NCBI GenBank assembly: GCA_021108075.1
Contig: JAIORP010000149.1
Span: 1 to 56,884 of the forward strand
Length of the DNA stretch: 56,884 bases
Reading direction: 5' to 3'
From: Candidatus Omnitrophota bacterium
Lineage (GTDB): Bacteria; Omnitrophota; Gorgyraeia; Zapsychrales; Zapsychraceae
Below, piece after piece: positions 53,740 to 56,884 of this stretch; position 1 is the stretch's first letter; the number at the start of each line of letters is the position of its first letter. A program made the translations under genes and the position numbers. The notes beneath the pieces were generated by a model, which made no database searches, was not told where the DNA came from, and was given only the letters and a program-made list of their open reading frames with translations.

Positions 53740-54918
53740 CTAAACAACACCTAACTCACGGCCGATCCACTGCAGTTTATCAATTAAGACATTCAATTGC
53801 TCCTGCGTGTGGGTGGCCATCAGTGTTACACGCAACCGGGCCATATTCGACGGAACAGTGGGCGGCCGAATACAGCTGATATAAATGCCTTCCTTCCATA
53901 AACGTTGTGAAAACTCTTGCGCGAGGTGATTATTTCCGATCATGATGGGAATGATCGGCGTTTGGGTTTGCATAATGTTAAAGCCCATGGAGCGCAGGAT
54001 CAAATGCATAAAAGACGTGTTTTTCCACAATTGTTCACGGCGGGACTCTTCCTGTTGAATCAAATCCATCCCGACAGCTGACGCCGCGGCTACGGCCGGT
54101 GGCAGGGCCGTCGTATAAATAAAACTGCGCGCCTTTTGAACAAAAAAATCGATCGTCTCCCGTCGGGCACAGACATACGCGCCAAAAGACCCGACCGCTT
54201 TAGACAAGGTTCCCATTTGAATATCGATTGAATGTGAGACCTTGAAATGTTCGGCTAACCCCCGGCCCGTCCGCCCCATAACGCCCAGGGCGTGGGCTTC
54301 GTCGATCATGACCGCGCACTCATAACGCTCGGCAAGCGCGACAATCTGGTCCAACGGCGCCAGATCACCGTCCATACTAAAAACACTATCGGTAATGATC
54401 ACCTTCTTTTTAAAATCCTGATGTTTGGCCAACAAGGCTTCCAGGTGGGTCATGTTATTATGCCGGTAACGGAACAGGTTCGCCTGGCTCAAACGGATCC
54501 CGTCGATGATTGAGGCATGGTTCAGTCTATCCGAAAAAATCGCGTCCTTGCGGTCAAACAGACTCGAAATAATGCCAACATTAGCCATGTACCCGGAACC
54601 AAAAACCAGGCAGCGTTCCGTTCCTTTAAATAAAGCGATTTTATTTTCCAATTCCTCATGGGCCTTCATATGCCCGCAGACGAGTCTGGAGGCGCCGCTG
54701 CCCCAACCCTCCTTGCGCATGCAGGCAATGGCTGCCTCGACCAAACGGTCATCATTTGCTAAACCCAAATAATTATTGGAACAAAAATTCAGGAACATGC
54801 GTCCATCGATTTTAATATACGTCGACTGGTCTTCCTCCAGGGTTTTCAACTGGCGATAACGATGGTCCTGTCTGATTTTCTCTAATGTTTGATTGATGTA
54901 ATCGTTTAAATGATGCAT
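53740..54918 (-). CDS. bioF: 8-amino-7-oxononanoate synthase BioF
   Basis: A 392-residue alpha-oxoamine synthase. It has NFCSNNYLGLANDDRLVEAA, GSGASRLVCGHMKAHEELE, DSVFSMDGDLAPLDQIVALAE, the MIDEAHALGVMGRTGRGL aspartate segment, and the PLP lysine in GTLSKAVGSFG. It condenses pimeloyl-ACP or CoA with alanine to KAPA. It lies 54 bp after birA. The sequence resembles KBL as well, but the biotin operon decides for BioF. Confidence 0.93.
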   Translation of the reverse strand: MHHLNDYINQTLEKIRQDHRYRQLKTLEEDQSTYIKIDGRMFLNFCSNNYLGLANDDRLVEAAIACMRKEGWGSGASRLVCGHMKAHEELENKIALFKGTERCLVFGSGYMANVGIISSLFDRKDAIFSDRLNHASIIDGIRLSQANLFRYRHNNMTHLEALLAKHQDFKKKVIITDSVFSMDGDLAPLDQIVALAERYECAVMIDEAHALGVMGRTGRGLAEHFKVSHSIDIQMGTLSKAVGSFGAYVCARRETIDFFVQKARSFIYTTALPPAVAAASAVGMDLIQQEESRREQLWKNTSFMHLILRSMGFNIMQTQTPIIPIMIGNNHLAQEFSQRLWKEGIYISCIRPPTVPSNMARLRVTLMATHTQEQLNVLIDKLQWIGRELGVV

Positions 54919-54972
54919 ATTGATTTTTATCCCTTACGGTCTTCTTCTATTATTTTTGGGAGATCCATCATA

Positions 54973-55947
54973 TCAGGTTTTGATCAAAGCCTCCGCGACA
55001 ATATCCCCGCTCATGCGCTTAACGACCACTCCCGTCGCTGTCCGTATAATGAGTCCACCCCATTCATCAATATCGATAGCCTCACCTTCAACGCGGCCGT
55101 ATTGATCGCTCAATGTGACCTGCTTTCCGGTGGTGGAGGAATACTTTCTCCAGCGCCGCAAAACAGGCGCCGCGCCCTGACTTTTGAAATTATCGTACCA
55201 ATGCTCATAACGCTCAAGAATGGCTTTCATCAGGTCCAAACGCGACCACTTTGTTTTTGACTCCTGTTTGAGCGACGTGGCCTGTTCAGGCAAATAACGC
55301 GCCGGCGTGTTCACGTTCAGCCCCATCCCCACAATCACGAATTTCACATGGTCCATCTCAGCCTGCAGTTCTGTCAGGATCCCCGCGATCTTCTTTTTGT
55401 TAAGCAACAGGTCATTCGGCCATTTGATCTGAACCTTCAAGTCCGTCATCGAGCGAACAGCCTCACACATCGCCACGGCACTAAGCAGGGTGACCGGCGC
55501 CAGGTTCGTCAGCGGCATCGACGGTCTTAAAATCAAGGACATGTAAATCCCCTGGCCTCCGGGTGAGGCCCAAACGCGGCCCAAACGTCCTTTTCCAGAG
55601 GTCTGACTCTCCGCGCAGACCAATGTGCCTTCTTGCGCTCCCTCGAGGCATAAGCGCAAAGCGAGCTGCTGGGTTGAATCTGCCTGCTCCACATGGACAA
55701 TCCTTCGGCCGAGGCAGGCTGTCCGCAATCCGAATTGAATTTCAGCCGGATAAAGTTTATCCGGAACCGCGACCAGGTTATAACCGCGACGAGGTCTGGC
55801 CTCAATCGTATAACCTTCTTGACGCAATTCTTTTATATGCTTCCATATTCCGGCGCGGCTGATATTCAGCTCGCGACTGATCGCCTCTCCGGAAACGTAA
55901 CCGGGACTGCTTTTAAGGGTATTAATGATCTTGCAACTATTATGCAT
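54973..55947 (-). CDS. birA: Bifunctional biotin ligase/biotin operon repressor BirA
   Basis: A 324-residue protein. An N-terminal winged helix (1-60) with GEAISRELNISRAGIWKHIKELRQEGYTIE is joined to a biotin-protein ligase domain. That domain has GKGRLGRVWASPGGQGIYMSL, KWPNDLLLNKKKIAGILTE and IVGMGLNVNTP. The C-terminal SH3-like domain is present. It biotinylates carboxylase subunits and, as biotinyl-AMP complex, represses bio genes. The ATG at 55947 follows GAGAGG. A BirA box overlaps the -35 of its own promoter, so autoregulation is expected, heading the bio operon. Confidence 0.96.
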   Translation of the reverse strand: MHNSCKIINTLKSSPGYVSGEAISRELNISRAGIWKHIKELRQEGYTIEARPRRGYNLVAVPDKLYPAEIQFGLRTACLGRRIVHVEQADSTQQLALRLCLEGAQEGTLVCAESQTSGKGRLGRVWASPGGQGIYMSLILRPSMPLTNLAPVTLLSAVAMCEAVRSMTDLKVQIKWPNDLLLNKKKIAGILTELQAEMDHVKFVIVGMGLNVNTPARYLPEQATSLKQESKTKWSRLDLMKAILERYEHWYDNFKSQGAAPVLRRWRKYSSTTGKQVTLSDQYGRVEGEAIDIDEWGGLIIRTATGVVVKRMSGDIVAEALIKT

Positions 55948-55980
55948 CCATGACCTCTCTGGTGTTCATAACTTTTGATC

Positions 55981-56009
55981 ATATTATTAATTCTAAGGCC
56001 AATTGTCAA
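55981..56009 (-). promoter_or_regulatory. Sigma-70 promoter of the birA-bio operon
   Basis: Minus strand TTGACA, 17 bases, TAATAT. The -35 is inside the left arm of the BirA box. Confidence 0.85.
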
Positions 56010-56034
56010 CCTCTAATCGATATTTAGTTTACAA
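56003..56034. promoter_or_regulatory. BirA operator (biotin box)
   Basis: TTGTCAACC, 14 bases, AGTTTACAA. This matches the known BirA consensus TTGTWAACC-N14-16-GGTTWACAA except for two positions, and the arms are inverted repeats extending to CAATTG on each side. It covers the birA -35 and lies about 12 bp upstream of the divergent tRNA promoter. Confidence 0.85.
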
Positions 56035-56045
56035 TTGTTTACTCA

Positions 56046-56074
56046 TTGACAAGCGGAATACTCAATGATATATT
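56046..56074 (+). promoter_or_regulatory. Sigma-70 promoter facing the tRNA genes
   Basis: TTGACA, 17 bases, TATATT on the plus strand, the best promoter of the window. Transcription would start near 56081, about 100 nt before tRNA-Ala. Confidence 0.85.
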
Positions 56075-56110
56075 GTCTAAACTAAAAGGATTGATGGAGC
56101 TATACGTGCT

Positions 56111-56168
56111 AAGCTTTAAGTCACGGTATTTTATTATCGCTTACAGCTTAAAACCTGTGGCTTTTTTC
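56111..56168 (+). terminator. Attenuator-like alternative hairpins ahead of tRNA-Ala
   Basis: Stem 1 pairs AAGCTTTAAG (56111-56120) with CTTACAGCTT (56140-56149), one mismatch. Stem 2 pairs AAGTCACGG (56118-56126) with CCTGTGGCTT (56154-56163) and is followed by a T-run. The stems share bases 56118-56120 and cross, so they exclude each other as in attenuators. A 31-codon frame (56094-56189) starting MELYVLSFK runs through it, behind AAGGA; it is probably fortuitous. Confidence 0.4.
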
Positions 56169-56179
56169 ATATTTTTCCC

Positions 56180-56252
<73 letters not shown>

Positions 56253-56374
56253 CAAATTTTTCTCTTTGGTGATCGATTGGAACCGTTAACAATCGAAACA
56301 CTGTTGCTCTCTTCAAATCAAAATTATTTTGCCGTTTGTAAAATGATTCCCGCGGCGAACACAAATCAGACTTT

Positions 56375-56458
56375 GCTGGAGTGGTGGAACTGGTATACAC
56401 GCTGGTCTCAAAAACCAGTGGGGGCAACTCCATGAGGGTTCGACTCCCTCCTCCAGCA
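56375..56458 (+). tRNA. tRNA-Leu (anticodon CAA)
   Basis: Acceptor GCTGGAG/CTCCAGC, anticodon stem CTGGT/ACCAG around loop CTCAAAA giving CAA, long class II variable arm, T arm GAGGG-TTCGACT-CCCTC. 84 nt; CCA is not encoded. It lies 122 bp after tRNA-Ala. Confidence 0.97.
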
Positions 56459-56614
56459 CTGTTTTTGCTCTTTCTCGTCGGTAAAATAGCTATCCTACCC
56501 CTTTCCGGCACATTTTCTGGCACAAAAATTCATTTGGAAGTGTTACAAAACTACAGGCTTCAGTGGAATGAAGTCATATACTTTTCATTAAAAATGATAT
56601 AAAATGGCTGTATT

Positions 56615-56872
56615 ATGAGCAGAAGAAAGAAAATCAACATTTCAATTTCTGAGAAAAAATATAAAACTGAAACAGGCGAAAAAATCCCTGAAAGCGACTT
56701 TACCCTGAAAAAACAGGCCCTCGCTTGGCATAGACATCCTTTAACAATTTCTCTATTTTCTTTTATCTTTGCTGGTTTAGCCCTAAACATATTTCAAGGA
56801 AAAATGAATTACAAAAACAACCTACTAGGAGCTTGTCCGAGAACTAGTTATTTCAAAGGACAACCTTGTTAA
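56615..56872 (+). CDS. Small hypothetical membrane protein
   Basis: Eighty-five residues starting MSRRKKINISISEKKYKTE. A basic N-terminal half is followed by one transmembrane segment (about 43-60, PLTISLFSFIFAGLALNIF) and a short tail with two cysteines. No strong ribosome site or known family was found. It lies 156 bp downstream of tRNA-Leu at the edge of the window, in a more AT-rich stretch, and could be part of a small acquired segment at the tRNA or simply a chance frame. Confidence 0.35.
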   Translation: MSRRKKINISISEKKYKTETGEKIPESDFTLKKQALAWHRHPLTISLFSFIFAGLALNIFQGKMNYKNNLLGACPRTSYFKGQPC

Positions 56873-56884
56873 AAAACATAAAAA

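Overview
The window is a gene-dense piece of a bacterial chromosome with about 57 credible protein genes, two tRNA genes and no rRNA. Nearly everything lies on the minus strand; only a polyprenyl synthase, a lysine-repeat gene, the two tRNAs and one small terminal ORF lie on the plus strand. Gene content is housekeeping plus lineage-specific. The DUF3592, DUF3106 and DUF2059 proteins, zf-HC2 anti-sigma factor, Tat genes and signal-peptide proteins suggest a diderm, free-living heterotroph. The double PurS-PurL fusion, BioD-BioA fusion and lysine-repeat proteins would fit a Candidatus Omnitrophota (OP3/PVC) genome, but this assignment is an impression from gene style, not proven.

Layout from the left, read along the minus strand. 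(1) 71-5640: heat-shock operon hrcA-grpE-dnaK-dnaJ-fmdB-vanZ with a near-perfect CIRCE operator downstream of a TTGACA/TAAAAT promoter. (2) 5706-9738: a membrane-anchored unknown, a secreted YwqK/MORN-like repeat protein, hflX and miaA. (3) 9922-15156: a hybrid histidine kinase followed by an ECF sigma factor, its anti-sigma factor, a small acidic exported protein and a basic DUF3106 exported protein. The anti-sigma tail and the small protein share a 15-residue acidic motif, which makes this the most interesting candidate signalling system here. (4) 15685-22778: rsmE, a P-loop protein, an arrestin-like/DUF3592/zinc-ribbon cluster, an SDR, two paralogous unknowns and a macro-Nudix fusion. (5) 22775-28089: cca, a bifunctional nuclease, nrdR, glyA, rpiB and a Sua5-phosphatase fusion, an order reminiscent of the Bacillus ywlC-ywlE-ywlF-glyA block. 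(6) 28176-37786: purine operon purB-purC-purLS-LOG-purQ-purM-purD-purE behind a strong promoter.

(7) 38137-42000: DUF2059 protein, polyprenyl synthase, hemW, and two convergent lysine-rich protein genes separated by a perfect 52-bp palindrome. (8) 42252-47297: SLC12-like transporter, tatC, tatA, TerB protein and three envelope unknowns. (9) 47493-56009: BirA-controlled operon birA-bioF-bioH-bioC-bioDA-mnmA-pgi, ending in a terminator. Its promoter overlaps a BirA box and is divergent from a promoter leading, through an attenuator-like leader, into tRNA-Ala(GGC) and tRNA-Leu(CAA).

A short palindromic repeat of about 86 bp occurs four times (window start, 4042, 15237, 17054). It sits at gene ends and twice supplies the stop codon of the adjacent gene. 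No CRISPR array, insertion sequence with transposase, or prophage was seen.
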